This document shows, in pieces, positions 44,971 through 56,789 of a stretch of DNA of 64,000 nucleotides. The translations under genes and the position numbers were made by a program. Location: NCBI GenBank assembly GCA_964036275.1, contig OZ038437.1:7259804-7323803 (forward strand), given 5' to 3'. The stretch is from Litoditis marina (taxonomy: Eukaryota; Nematoda; Chromadorea; Rhabditida; Rhabditidae). The notes beneath the pieces were generated by a model. That model was not told the DNA's origin. It ran no database searches and saw only the letters and a list, made by a program, of their open reading frames with translations. Position 1 is the stretch's first letter, and the number at the start of each line of letters is the position of its first letter.

Positions 44971-45885
44971 GTTCACCAGACAACAACTAGCCGCAGTTGG
45001 TTCTCACAAAAGAGAATAAACATTACAACTTGCTAGTTAGGCGCTTTTCACATTCTCATGGTTTTTTCGGCTTCCTTTGACATTAACCTAATCCGGGAAT
45101 TATGTTTAGTCATCAACGGCGCCTATTGAAAATTGCACTAGCATTGTCAATCACACAATACACTTCCACCAGGCATTGTTGTTATTCATTTGTCCTATAC
45201 ACACACTGGTCAATTGTGTCAACACGTTCTGTTCACGGAAAATATTGTTTTTGAAGTAATCTTCCTCGTATTACGGTTTTCTCCAACTCTAGTATCTTTG
45301 TGATTTTATTGTTTTCTTCGACGCTCCAATCATTTAAACTTTTCTCATCATAATAAGAACATAAATATCATATAGCAAAGCAAGAATCACCCGCTTCCAC
45401 TTTTACACCCTTCCCTTCCCACATTTCAAACTACGATTTCTTCATCTTTTTCAAAATGTGATTGTTTTGCGAGTGAAGTCTCTGTCTCAGTCGCTTCAAC
45501 CACTACGGATGACATGACAAATATCACTCGAACCAATATTTCAATAGATAACCATCGTGAAAGTTCCTCTGAAAAACCGTTGCAACTTAAAATACCGGAC
45601 TCGCCAGTCTTGCAACTTAAAATACCGGGGTCAGCCAGATGTCGCCTGTACTGTTTGAAATTCATAAGGAGATGCAGACGAAATCGACACCAGTATTTAA
45701 GCCTGCATCTTCTCCGGTATTTTAAGCTGCCAGCGTTTTCACAGTCAAACACAACCTGTGTGCGTCCGCACAGGAAAAATGATTAGTATATATTCCCTAC
45801 TCTGTTACACCCGATCGTCAATATCACATCGGTAAACGTTCAGTTGGTTTCTCTTCAATATCGTTTTCTCTGATAACAACTTTCA

Positions 45886-45996
45886 GATCAGCGGGTTCAT
45901 CGTGATGCTCAAAATTGACGAGAATACCTTCGAACACAAGGGTAGTTTGACATAAATTCAAACTTTTCGGAGAGCACGTTTTCGTGTTCGTTCTGG
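45886..45996 (+). pseudogene. RHxF-type exon, unit 1 left side
   Basis: After CAACTTTCAG the block contains GTTTGACATAAATTCAAAC and ends CTG|GTAAGT. Its equivalent in unit 2 is at 55,277-55,387. The Arg codon is TGA here as well. Confidence 0.45.
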
Positions 45997-46447
45997 TAAG
46001 TACTTTTCAGTGTTCACACCTCAACGTTGTTATCTCCCTATCTTTGATATGTGTTGCAGTCACCTTGGGTGAGTATCTCAAGATCATTGAGTGAGATCTT
46101 CGAGTTTGAGACTTTGAGCGGTTTGAGATAGATTTATATTATCTTAGATCACATAGGTTTATGATGGTGTATCATTCAAATCTAGGAAACGATTTGCAAA
46201 TGATGTTGAGAAATGAGGGGGAATAATACTCCGACCGCTCATCTTAGATGAAGTTATGTAACTGATCTCATTCTAACTGCTCCCTCGGAGTAGATCTTCA
46301 GAATATATGTGCATATCCGTACAAAACTTTTCGTCAAGTGTCAATGACTTGTTAGACGTAACCAATTTACTTACTCGATGTGACACTGTGATATCATTGA
46401 TAGTACTCAACTTCCCCCACTTAGAGTGACGTAGTTTGCGGCGAATT

Positions 46448-46612
46448 ATGGAGTTTCTAGGTCACATTTATGGGCTTCAAGTATAGAGATTTGATGAATT
46501 TATCGAATTTTTGACTGACAGGCTAGGAACCGAGATCTTGTGCTCCTTCGGCGATACCAAAGCAGAAGGTATTAACCATAAATGGTACTGTGGTCGAGAC
46601 ACACAATGTTAA
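46448..46612 (+). pseudogene. unassigned conserved frame ahead of capsid gene
   Basis: It reads MEFLGHIYGLQV, TAG, then RFDEFIEFLTDRLG, CSFGDTKAEGINHKWYCG and stop. The copy in unit 2 (55,822-55,986) has the same length and the same stop. No family is recognised. The Gly/Asp and Cys pattern and the constant length suggest an old coding exon. Confidence 0.4.
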
Positions 46613-46675
46613 CACTGCTCATCGTAAATTTATTGAAAATGAGTGGTGCTGAATGAAGACGCAAACAAAACTTCC

Positions 46676-47414
46676 ATGACGCTCAACGGTTATACACCTA
46701 GCGAAGCCTATGATGTTCTTGCCGATCCTGGTCATATTGCTAGAGCAAAGACCAATCACACAAGCAACCGGGTTGCATACAATCAAAATGCAACCGGGTT
46801 GCATGTGTAAAGACAGTTCGGTTGCTTCCAAATGCAACTGAAGCAAACGAATTGCATTTAAACAGGAAAATGTTCAAAATTTGAGTGTTTGGTTGCATTT
46901 GAAAAGCAACCGAGAGCAACCGAATTTTCCAGCTGCCGCTCGATCTTGCCTCCCACGATAAGCTACTACTCAATTATCTGGATATAAGATTGGCCGTTTA
47001 TACAAATACATCACGTTTTCTGATTGAGGATCTGGATGCAGCTGTTGCTTTGGGCATGGAGTTTTATATAGATGATGCATATGTACTTCTCAATGAATAT
47101 GATCTTGCCGATGGTTATATGAATCTGTTGATAAACATTAACTACGAAATATCATACAATATCCCATGACTAGTGTACAAATGCGATCACTTTTCGTACC
47201 TGGTCTAAATGATGCTCGTTTCACAGCATTTAGTACGCATGCTTCGAAACGTATAACTATCGGAATTGTTGGTGCCGAGGCGTTCAATGGGAGTTATACA
47301 CTTTCATCTTTCAACTACCAACATTTTAATTTAAAGTATTTATTTGTCGATATCGCTGGTGTATCTTTTATCCCGCTAGAACTTGGTATCATGACTTCGC
47401 GAATCAACGAATGA
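46676..47414 (+). pseudogene. double-jelly-roll major capsid protein remnant, unit 1
   Basis: Three pieces. 46,676-46,771 reads MTLNGYTPSEAYDVL to RAKTNHTSNR. An insertion or intron of 161 bp follows (46,772-46,932, GT...TTTCCAG). 46,933-47,169 reads LPLDLASHDKLLLNYLDIRL to LLNEYDLADGY and stops at TGA 47,167. After a one-base frame change, 47,166-47,414 reads SKRITIGIVGAEAFNGSYT, SFNYQHFNLKYL and stops. The order (LPLDL...LLN-x-x-D-I-R-L, then KRI-x-I-G...EAFNGSY...FN-x-x-x-x-N-x-x-YL) is characteristic of the C-terminal half of Polinton/adintovirus capsid proteins. The N-terminal half is missing and the extreme C-terminus is cut off at the polymerase junction. Confidence 0.75.
46772..46932 (+). 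repeat. TTGCAAC-rich insertion or intron in capsid gene
   Basis: Repeated GCAACCGGGTTGCAT and GGTTGCATTTG motifs, with intron-like ends GTTGCA and TTTTCCAG. Removing it joins the flanking capsid frame in phase. It is present at the same place in unit 2 (about 56,146-56,307). Confidence 0.55.
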
Positions 47415-50400
47415 CTCAAAATTATTGTTTATGATCTTGAAACGGTGCTTCTTGAAGATTCTGAAAACGTGGACAACTATTGTGAGCAATGGCCAAACTA
47501 CATCGGCTATTCATTGTTCTGTGAGCAGTGCATTGGAACCTCAATCGATTCTGTGTGTGGCAATTGCGGCCCCTATCGTACGGGTCACTTCAAGTACGAG
47601 AGGAAAGATGAACCGAGGGATACTGTAGTTAGGAAGTTTCTGCATTTTCTACTATACGATCGAAGCCTGGATAACGCCATTGCGGTAGCACACAATGGTT
47701 CCCGTTTCGATTTACATTTCCTCATCAATATTATGCTGGAATGGAAAATCAAGCCTGATATTCTGAAAAGTGGACTAAAACTTATTCAGATGAAACTCAC
47801 CAGAACCGCCACTGACAACTTCAACAACATGGTCTTCAAAGATTCATTCCTATTTGTTCCTGTTGCTCTATCTGCCATGCCCAAGGCTTTCGGATTCCCG
47901 GACATGTCAAAAGGTACGTTTCCGTATTCGTATAATCATCCTGATAGATATGGTACAATCTCTGAGTGTCTTCCCCCCATTAAGTTTTACAACCCTACTA
48001 GGGTTGTTAAAAAATAAACTCGAACTCGAAAAACTCGAAATAAACTCGAAAAACTCGAAAATTTCAGAACTCGAAAAACTCGAAACTCGAAAAACTCGAA
48101 ATTTCGAAAACTCGAAAAACTCGAAACTCGAAAAACTCGAATTTTCTGAAACTCGAAAAACTCGAAACTCGATAAACTCGAATTTTCTGAAACTCGAAAA
48201 ACTCGAAACTCGAAAAACTCGAATTTTTTGAGATTGAAACTCGAAAAACTCGAAATTTTGAGTTCTGAGTTCAACTCGAAACTCGAAAAACTCGAAAATT
48301 ACCGAACTCGAAAAACTCGAAACTCGAAAAACTCGAAACTCGAAAAACTCGAAATATTGGAAACTCGAAAAACTCGAAACTCGAAAAACTCGAATTTTCG
48401 AAAACTCGAAAAACTCGAATTTTTGAAAACTCGAAAAACTCGAAACTCGAAAAACTCGAAATTTTCAACTCGATTAACAACCCTAAACCCTACCGATATG
48501 AAAGAAAAGGTCAATTTTGAGTTTATGAACTGGTACGAAGCGAACAAGAACAATCGGTTTGATTTAGATAAAGAAATTCATGAGTACTGTATGAATGATA
48601 TTGCGGTACTACACCAAGGTCTCGCACGGTATATCAAGTCGGGTATCGAATTGACAACTTTCAATCCTATTGTTCACGCAAGTACGTTTGCTTCGTTCTC
48701 TTTCTTCAACTTGAAATACGAGTACATGCTGAAAAATCAAGTCGGTATCATTCCTGAACATGGTTACCATTCAAATGATGTTCAGTCAAAACTCGCAGTC
48801 AAATACTTCAAATGGGTTGAAAAAACTGAAAACGTTGACCTACAATATTCATTGAAAGGAGGGGAAAAGGTTGTTGAGCTACAGGGTAGACGTGTGAAAT
48901 TTGACGCGTTTCACGCACCTAGCAATACTGTAATAGAAGTGTTAGGCTGCTGGATACATGGGTGTACTGTACACACGACCCGGGATACCAAACATCCGTA
49001 CTACGATAAAACTATGGGGGAAGTTCATCACGAGACTATCCAGAGATTGAATCTGATTATCAATGCTGGTTACAATCTGAAATACAAATGGGAACATGAC
49101 ATTGAAACTGAATTGAAATCCAATAGGGAAATGCGACAATTCTTTGCTTGGAATCAACACTACAAGAGACTCCGTGTTCGAGATTCGTTCTGTGGAGGTC
49201 GAACCCAGAATTACAACATGTACGTGAAAGCTGATCCGGAACGGAACGTGACATTGATGCATAGAGATGTGGTTTCAGTGTACCCCTACCTGTTATGTAA
49301 CAATCCCATGCCCCTCGGTCAGCCTGAAGTACTCACTACCAACATTGCTCCGATCACACTTCCACTACCGTATAACGGATTCTACCTGGTCGACATACTC
49401 CCTCCTTGTGATCTACTTCATCCGGTTATACCGTTCAAGCACAACATTAGGTTGCTCTTTGGCTTGTGTCGGGAGTGTATCTATGCAAACCAAGAAACTG
49501 AATGTACTCATGACAATCCTGAAGACCGCTATCTACATGTGACTGTGTATCAAGCCGAGTTAATTAGCACTTCGTCACAATTACGTTGTACTACGTACCT
49601 ACGAAGTGTACCACTGGGATCAAACCAAATGGTCAAAAGATTTCTTCAGCGGTTTTTTGAAAAAGTTCATCAAAGTGAAAACCGAGGCCTCCGGTTGGCC
49701 CCAAGAGAATATGACACAGGATGAAAAAGATCGTTTCGTACAGGAATTCTACGAACATGAAGGAATTCTGGTAGAACCGTCGAAAATGATCAAGAACAGT
49801 GAGGCTAGATCGATTGCGAAAATCATGATTTCTTCTGTGTGGGGTAAGATGGCCGAACGAGATGACAAGTCGGAGGTAACGTTTCACGATAATTTCGGTG
49901 ATACTATCCCGAGGATTATGGACGACGATACTCTGGAGGTTACAGACTACAAAGTGTTTGGGGATACGGTAATGATATCGTCTCAGAAAAAGGAGGACTA
50001 TAGAACAGTTAGACCGTTCACTAAAGTTGCATATGCTAACGTTGCATATGCCAGCATCGTCTGTTCACTGGGTAGAGTTGAGCTCTACAGATTGTTGGAA
50101 AGACTCGATCCTCTGGCATGCTACAGTGATACAGATAGTGGAATCTACATTATCGAGAACGGTGAGGATAAACTAGCAGATCTGGCTGGTGAATTTCTTA
50201 GAAAATGGTCTTCTAAGGTTCCAGAAGGCTATGAAATCATCGAGTTCGTGAGCCCTGGACCCAAAGTCTACTCCTACAAGCTACGGAACATTTCTACCGG
50301 TGAAGTGAAAGAGATAGTGAAGTCGCGTGGAATCACATTGACCGATGGAAACAGCAAACTCGTCAATTTCGAAGCTATGAAGAAGATGGTTACGGACTAC

Positions 50401-50565
50401 ATGAACGGTGAAGAAAACCCCATTATCACGGAGAAAGTAGAAATAGTCAAGAAAATGGGACAGGTGTACACCGTGAAACGTCGGAAAACCCTGCGAACAG
50501 TTATGAAGAAAGTTCGTGTTCTGGACAACTACGCTACTCGTCCCTACGGATTTAAGACTTTGTGA
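47415..50565 (+). pseudogene. polB: protein-primed family B DNA polymerase, unit 1
   Basis: The frame opens directly after the capsid stop and has Exo I as VYDLET (47,427-47,444), Exo II as AHNGSRFDLHFL (near 47,690) and Exo III as YCMNDIAVL (near 48,590). Polymerase motif A is DVVSVYP (49,266), a segment KVKTEASGWP follows, motif B is SSVWGK (near 49,830, with Ile where Asn is usual) and motif C is YSDTDS (50,122). The ~500 residues that normally precede Exo I are absent. The gene is broken by a 487-bp MITE (47,999-48,485) and by a frameshift between about 49,560 and 49,600, which unit 2 shares. Product if intact: replication of the element from protein-capped ends. Confidence 0.93.
47999..48485. 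mobile_element. 487-bp hAT-like MITE inside polB
   Basis: Perfect 11-bp inverted ends (TAGGGTTGTTA and TAACAACCCTA) and an exact 8-bp target duplication AACCCTAC (47,991-47,998 and 48,486-48,493). Unit 2 shows the empty site. The interior is a near-satellite of AACTCGAAA and AAACTCG units in one orientation. The 8-bp duplication and TAGGG-type ends fit the hAT superfamily. No transposase. Confidence 0.9.
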
Positions 50566-50663
50566 TATGTACATAATTTGAATAAAATAATGATTAAAGA
50601 ATGTGTTTGTTATATTATATTCGAAAAAAAGTCATGCACAGTTGAATATATACATTTTTTTAT

Positions 50664-51703
50664 TTACATGTTATAATACATAATATACTCCTGTTCCCAC
50701 TCGGCCTCCACGACCACTACCAAGTCCGCCTCCCCAAAGATCACCCATCGCTCCTCGGCCATTCTCCGCTCTTCGGCCTCCCTCTGCCATTCCTGTAATC
50801 AATTCGTGAAAAAAACATAGAAAAAGCTACAAAAGTAACATAATTGTTCCACCCTCTAATGAACTTCTACAGTAATAAGCTCGAACTACAACGTAAGCGG
50901 ATAAGAAACATTAATATTCGGTTATTTTTTATATGGTCAGACAGATAAATCAGTTCTACGTAAAGCATTCTAGGTCTAAATTATACTACTAGTAGACATT
51001 AGCTTGATACTATCTCGTTTCTCAGGAAAAAAGGGTACTGTATATACTACAAATAAAAACTCTTTCATAAATACCTCAAAAGTTTTACTACAAATAAAAA
51101 CTCTTTCATAAATACCTCAAAAGTTTTACTACAAATAAAAACACTCTTTCTCACCTCTTCCCTCTCACGCCACATCGTGATCCACGGGTCTTCCATCTCC
51201 ACACTTGTACCCTGTTCTAACTGTCTGTCCACGCCTTCGACTAGCGCCACCTCATCGGCGAATAATACGCCCGATGTACGGTAAAATACGTTTCTGGAAA
51301 TAATAGTTTCAGTTTCTATACACTTCTCAGTAGCTCATAGTTCTAATTATGTCACATGAACTGTTTTCAACGCGTTTTTACGTTTTTCACACTAGTAGTT
51401 GTGTGATTGGGAAAAACTTTGGAAAAAAGTACGGTATTGAAATCATTAACTGAGGGTATGTTCTTCATAGAAAACTTTTCGCCAAAATGATATAAAAGAA
51501 TGTTTCTATTTCCTGTAATAACCTAAATCCCTAATTACATGTTCTAAGTTTTGTTTACCTTTTCGACGATGGCGGCAATGTTTGCCGCCACGTTGGCCTC
51601 TTGTTGACGACGGGGCGGCCAAAACCCCGTCCGAACGACGTGGAGTACGTCTTCGAGCACTTCGTGTCGTTCCTCTGAAGTCATGGCGTTTTGAGAATCT
51701 GCC
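50664..51703 (-). CDS. small Glu/Arg-rich element gene, three exons, unit 1
   Basis: Exon 1 (51,559-51,703, after TATTACAG) contains MTSEERHEVLEDVLHVVRTG, FWPPRRQQEANVAANIAAIV and ends AAG|GTAAAC. Exon 2 (51,155-51,293, after TTTCCAG) contains FYRTSGVLFADEVAL, VDRQLEQGTSVEMED and MWREREE before GTGAGA. Exon 3 (50,664-50,792, after ATTACAG) reads EWQREAEERRMAEERWVIFG, then VVVVEAEWEQEYIMYYNM and TAA. Exons 2 and 3 join in phase. Exons 1 and 2 do not, so a splice site is misjudged or the gene carries a lesion. Exon 3 is strongly helical and charged. Function unknown; conserved in all units and, broken, at 12,260. Confidence 0.5.
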
Positions 51704-51835
51704 CTGTAATATACTAAAATTCAATTAAATAATTACGTAAATAAGCATTCTAATGAGACAGCGTGCACTGTAATTGCACGTTTCTGAGCTCTGCTGTGTT
51801 TAACATGTTTCACGTAACAGTGCAATCGCTTAACA

Positions 51836-52015
51836 GGCGGCGTAGCAATCCCTCCAATCTCACGAGAAGTTCATATGAGTTTCTCATGAGATACCTGATG
51901 AGCTACTCGTGAACTCTCAATGTTGTAGCATAGCAATCAATGGAATCGCATGAGAAGCTCATGCGAATAGCTCATGAGGTATCTCATGAGAATTTTGAGA
52001 GATTGCTACGCCGCC
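51836..52015. mobile_element. 180-bp GGCGGCGTAGCAATC MITE, copy 2
   Basis: Same ends and position as in unit 0; only point differences. Confidence 0.85.
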
Positions 52016-52540
52016 AGTACACAGATATTAGCCTCACGTCTCTTATACAAGGAGGGGCAACATATCGTTCCCAATCGGATCACGGTGAAATCCAAAATAC
52101 CGATGTCATTATCTGCCGCAAAAAATCACTTTAAGTGAATGCATTTGAATAAGACTTCTACTGTGTGTTTTGTTAATCCTGGGAGATTGGCCCAAATTGT
52201 TCCGTGTGTGATTTGTTTTATCCGTATTGTCATACTGTTTACCTTCATTTACTGTGATGACCGAATGATGTTTGATTTCTGACACTTTTTCCGCTTTTGA
52301 GTGTTTGTATCCTACTGTCATTTTTTGTTTCTCCTCTTGTATAATATCACATGCTTGCATGTAAATAAATAAATCAATCAATAATCCCCTTGGGAGCAAT
52401 ATAGAGTTTTTATTACGATTGCTTTCAGTAGGGGTCAAACAGCGATAAAGAGATATGTGGATTGTACACTATTGGTCAATATCAAAATCGAACTTGTTCA
52501 ACATGTAATAACGAATGAATTTGTCGTCCAAATATTCTCT

Positions 52541-52756
52541 CTATGCCACACAAAACTCTATATATTCACCTTCGTGAATGTATGTTTTCGTAAAATGGAT
52601 CATTATGAAGTTTTCCCGTAAACAATTACTAGGATAAAATTTATACACTTTCCCTGTTCTGATATGCGAATTGTCAATGCGAATTGAATAAACAAAATAC
52701 TGACCTTCGAGAAAAGAATCATATTTATCTCTCCATATAGTTTGAATATATGTCAA
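52541..52756 (-). pseudogene. MTYIQT frame, unit 1, shortened by stop
   Basis: Identical in most of its 71 residues to the 95-residue frame at 42,138-42,425, but a TAC to TAG change after EFCVA ends it early. Confidence 0.5.
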
Positions 52757-53310
52757 ACAATCCTCGTGTAAGAAGGTCTTTTTCTCAGATTGATACCATC
52801 ATAAACCCAGGTCTGAAAATGTTTATTGAATAACAAATGATTAGGCAAAAATCAACAAAAAATGAAAGTTCACTGATGTGATATGTATAAGAGAGGAGAA
52901 CATATGATATACAGTATACTACTTATCATGCACATCTGGACTGGTACAGTTTGTACTTTTTGTGTTTGTTTCCTGATTGAAAACTGACTGTAATAATGCT
53001 TGGTGTGGTTCGGTTTGAATCCTGGAAGTTGCAGGTAAAATAACAAGAGTACAAGAAGTTACTTGAAAAAATGCAGTAGAATACTGACGAATAGTTCGAA
53101 TGTAACATTTCACGTGAATCTAACGTGAGTACACAAATGACTAGTAAATGAAGATTAACCAAGCATGTTGTGAGGGGACTGTAACTGACAATACTGGCTC
53201 AACTTTCAAGGGGCGCGGTCAATGCCTGAACCTATTCCCAAGCGATTAGCTTAATGTGAAAGAAAGCCGAAAAGGGGTCATGAGAATGTGCGAGGCGTCT
53301 AACTATTAAT

Positions 53311-54604
53311 GAGCATTGTTTCCTTAATTTCGCGAAAACCAATTATGCATAATAAATAAGAAAGATGAAACATGAAATTAGTATGGAAAAGACTGTAAAA
53401 TGGACTATTTGCATTTCACAGGGATGTGTAATGGGAGAACTCACAATTACAAAAGAGGTGCGACTAATTGGGGTATCTCCCAAAGGCACGTAGTGAGGGT
53501 AATATGGCAAAAAGTCGAAAAGCCATGAACGTGCTTGAAAACTTGGCTATGCTCATGGGAAATGAGTTGAAAAATGTTTGTCTGATATAAGTTAGGTATC
53601 AACTTGTAGTTCAATTCCGCTGTGTTTCAGTATTGAGTTTAACACAACGTTGTGTTGAACCACCAAACTACAAACGCGATGGGTAACACACATGTTACTC
53701 CCGCTGTTTTGCGAGGCAATAAATATATCTAATTGTCCGCTCATGCTGCCAGGAAAGAGAACCGAATGAGTATTTCCATACCTATACAAACCAACATTTC
53801 AGGTTGCGACACTGAAACGTTTCTCTCTCCCTTAAAACTTATAACTATTGAAATTTAAAATTCCAAGTTCCACGTAATTCCGATAAGTGTTTTCGAGCTC
53901 GTTTCGGTCCAGGCCGAAATCATCCATTTTAGTACCCACGCAAGGTGTTCTCTATTGTGTTTGTATGACATGGTGCCGCGCCTAATCTGAATTTTACGAC
54001 CACTAAACCGTGAACATGGTAACCTAGGTGGACATGAAACCACACGCCTAGTTTTTATTCTTCTCTCACTCTGAGACCACCAGCCAACACGGTTGTTCTA
54101 CTATTTAGTTTATAATTATCAACTGGTTTTCACGAAAATAATAGATCAATGATTCAATTGAGTTTGCTCTTTCCAAGGTAAGCCACAACGGTGTACAACT
54201 TCATCCAGCTGTTTTTGTAGTTTGATTTTGTTTTTCCCGGTTGAAACTCATCAGGTGTAGGGTGTACGAACAGTGACCAACAACGGAAAATATCTTCCCG
54301 AACCGACTCTTCCCGAACCAAAATCGAACCGATTCTTCCCGAACCACTTGGGTACAAACCGACAGGAAACCGCACCAAACCCTAACAAACGTTACTTAGA
54401 CGACCAAATTCAGCATTTATCAGTTGGATTGGTTCGGTTCAATCTTAGTCAGCCTTGATTTGGTTCGGTTTGGAACGAACCACCGGGTTCGGGAAGAATC
54501 GGTTTGATTTTGGTTCGGGAAGAGTCGGTTCGGGAGGAAGTTCACCAACAACAACTAGCCGCAGTTGGTTCTCACAAAAGAGAATAAACATTACAACTTG
54601 CTAG
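53311..54604. other. spacer between units 1 and 2
   Basis: The short version (about 1.3 kb) lacks the region corresponding to 43,370-44,140 of the first spacer, including the TA-type MITE site. It contains the CCCGAACC palindrome at 54,290-54,540. No gene. Confidence 0.7.
54290..54540. mobile_element. CCCGAACC palindrome, copy 2
   Basis: Same structure as 44,722-44,970. Confidence 0.75.
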
Positions 54605-55821
54605 TTAGGCGCTTTTCACATTCTCATGGTTTTTTCGGCTGCCTTTGACATTAACCTAATCTGGGAATTATGTTTAGTCATCAACGGCGCCTATTGAAAA
54701 TTGCACTAGCATTGTCAATCACACAATACACTTCCACCAGGCATTGTTGTTATTCATTTGTCCTAAACACACACCGGTCAATTGTGTCAACACGTTCTGT
54801 TCACGGAAAACATTGTTTTTGAAGTAATCTTCCTCGTATTACGTTTCTCTCTAACTCTGGTATCTTTGTGATTTTCTTGCTTTTTTCGACGCACCAATCA
54901 TCTCAACTTTTCTCAGATTTGATCATAATAAGAACATGAATATTATATAACAGAGCGAAAATCATTCGCCCCCTTTGTACCCTTCCCACATTTCAAACTA
55001 CGATTTCTTCATCTTTTTCAAAATGTGATTGTTTTGCGAGTAAAGTCTCTGTCTCAGTCTCCTTGACCACTACGGATAAAATGACAAATATCAGTCGAAC
55101 CAATATTTCAATAGATAACAATCATAAAAGTTCACACACAACCTGTGAGCGTCCGCACAGGAAAAATGATTAGTATGTATTCTCTACTCTGTTACACCGG
55201 ATCATCAGTATCACATCGGTAAACGTTCAGTTTGTCTTTTTCTCTTCAAAGTCGTTTTCTCTGATAACAACTTTCAGATCTGCGGGTTCATCGTGATGCT
55301 CAAAATTGACGAGAATACCTTCGTACACAAGGGTAGTTTGACATAAATTCAAACTGTTCGGATAGCACGTTTTCGTGTTCGTTCTGGTAAGTACTCTTCA
55401 GTGTTCACACCTCAACGTTCTTATCTCACTATCTATGATATATGTTGCAGTCACCTTGGATGACATCTTAAGATTATTGAGTGAGATCTCCGAGTTTGAG
55501 ATTTCATCTTAGATCACATAGGTTTATGATGGTGTATCATACAAATCCAGGAAACGTTTTGCAAATTATGTTGAGAAATGAGGGGAAATAATACTCCGAC
55601 CGCTCATCTTAGATGAAGTTATGTAACTGATCTCATTCTAACTGCTCCCTCGGAGTAGATCTTCAGAATATATGTGCATATCCGTACAAAACTTTTTGTC
55701 AAGTGTCAATGACTTGTTAGACGTAACCAATTTACTTACTTGATGTGACACTGTGGCATCATTGCTAGTACTCAACTTCCCCCACCCTTTTAACTTAGAG
55801 TGACGTAGTTTGGGGCGAATT

Positions 55822-55986
55822 GTGGAGTTTCTAGGTCACATTTATGGGCTTCAAGTGTAGAGATTCGATGAATTTATCGAATTTTTGACTGACAGGCTAG
55901 GAACCGAGATCTTGTGCTCCTTCGGCGATACCAAAGCAGATGGTATTAACCATAAATGGTACTGTGGTCGAGATACGCAATGTTAA
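55822..55986 (+). pseudogene. unassigned conserved frame, unit 2
   Basis: Same as 46,448-46,612, with GTG in place of the ATG and a TAG at the same internal codon. Confidence 0.4.
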
Positions 55987-56050
55987 CACTGATTATCGTA
56001 CATTTATTGAAAATAAGTTGTGCTGAATGAAGACGCAAAAAAATCTTCCA

Positions 56051-56789
56051 TGACGCTCAACGGTTATACACCTAGCGAAGCCTATGATGTTCTTGCCGAT
56101 CCTGGTCATATTGCTAGAGCAAAGGCCAATTACACAAGCAACCGGGTTGCATACAACCAAAATGCAACCGGGTTGCATTTGTAAAGACAGTTCGGTTGCT
56201 TTCCAAATGCAACTGAAGCAAACAAATTGCATTTAAACAGGAAAATGTTTAAAATTTGAGTGTTTGGTTGCATTTGAAAAGCAACCGAGAGCAACCGAAT
56301 TTTCCAGCTGCCGCTCGATCTTGCCTCCCATGATAAGCTACTACTCAATTATCTGAATATAAGATTGGCCGTTTATACAAATACATCACGTTTTCTGATT
56401 GAGGATCTGGATGCAGCTGTTGCTTTGGGTATGGAGTTTTATATAGATGATGCATATGTACTTCTCAATGAATATGATCTTGCCGATGGTTATATGAATC
56501 TGTTGAGAAACATGAACTACGTAATATCATACAATATCCCATGACTAGTGTACAAATGCGATCACTTTTTGTACCTGGTCGAAATGATGCTCGTTTCACA
56601 GCATTTAGTACGCATGCTCCGAAGCGTATAACTATCGGAATTGTTGGTGCCGAGGCGTTCAATGGGAGTTATACACTTTCATCTTTCAACTACCAACATT
56701 TTAATTTAAAGTATTTATTTGTCGATATCGCCGGTGTATCTTTTATCCCGCTAGAACTTGGTATCATGACTTCGCGAATGAACGAATGA
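56051..56789 (+). pseudogene. major capsid protein remnant, unit 2
   Basis: Same pieces as in unit 1: 56,308-56,544 (LPLDLASHDKLLLNYLNIRL) and 56,541-56,789 (KRITIGIVGAEAFNGSYT, FNYQHFNLKYL). The same stop and one-base frame change separate them, so these lesions predate the duplication. The TTGCAAC-rich insertion is also shared. Confidence 0.75.

Larger units (their letters stand above)
42986..45029. other. spacer between units 0 and 1
   Basis: About 2.0 kb. 43,080-43,340 matches the loop of the 5-14 kb palindrome (9,887-10,250, inverted). It contains the TA-type MITE (43,469-43,909) and the CCCGAACC palindrome (44,722-44,970). The stretch at 44,300-44,480 is a dispersed repeat also seen at 39,410-39,600. 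No gene. Confidence 0.7.
45030..53310 (+). mobile_element. Polinton/Maverick-derived unit 1
   Basis: Imperfect terminal inverted repeats (about 45,030-45,245 and 53,100-53,310) share ATGAGAATGTG, AGCTTAATGTGAAAG-like and CAATTG-containing text in reverse orientation. Inside, left to right: an RHxF block (45,886-45,996), an unassigned frame (46,448-46,612), capsid fragments (46,676-47,414), the polymerase (47,415-50,565), and on the - strand the small three-exon gene (50,664-51,703) and the 71-residue frame (52,541-52,756). No integrase, ATPase or protease was found. Complete Polintons are usually 15-20 kb, so this is a deletion derivative. Confidence 0.8.

Noticed and set aside
47987..48553. 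Several frames of RKTRNSKNS or FRVFRVSS type on both strands
   Set aside because: By-products of the AACTCGAAA array inside the MITE; the + strand one merely fuses to the polymerase frame.
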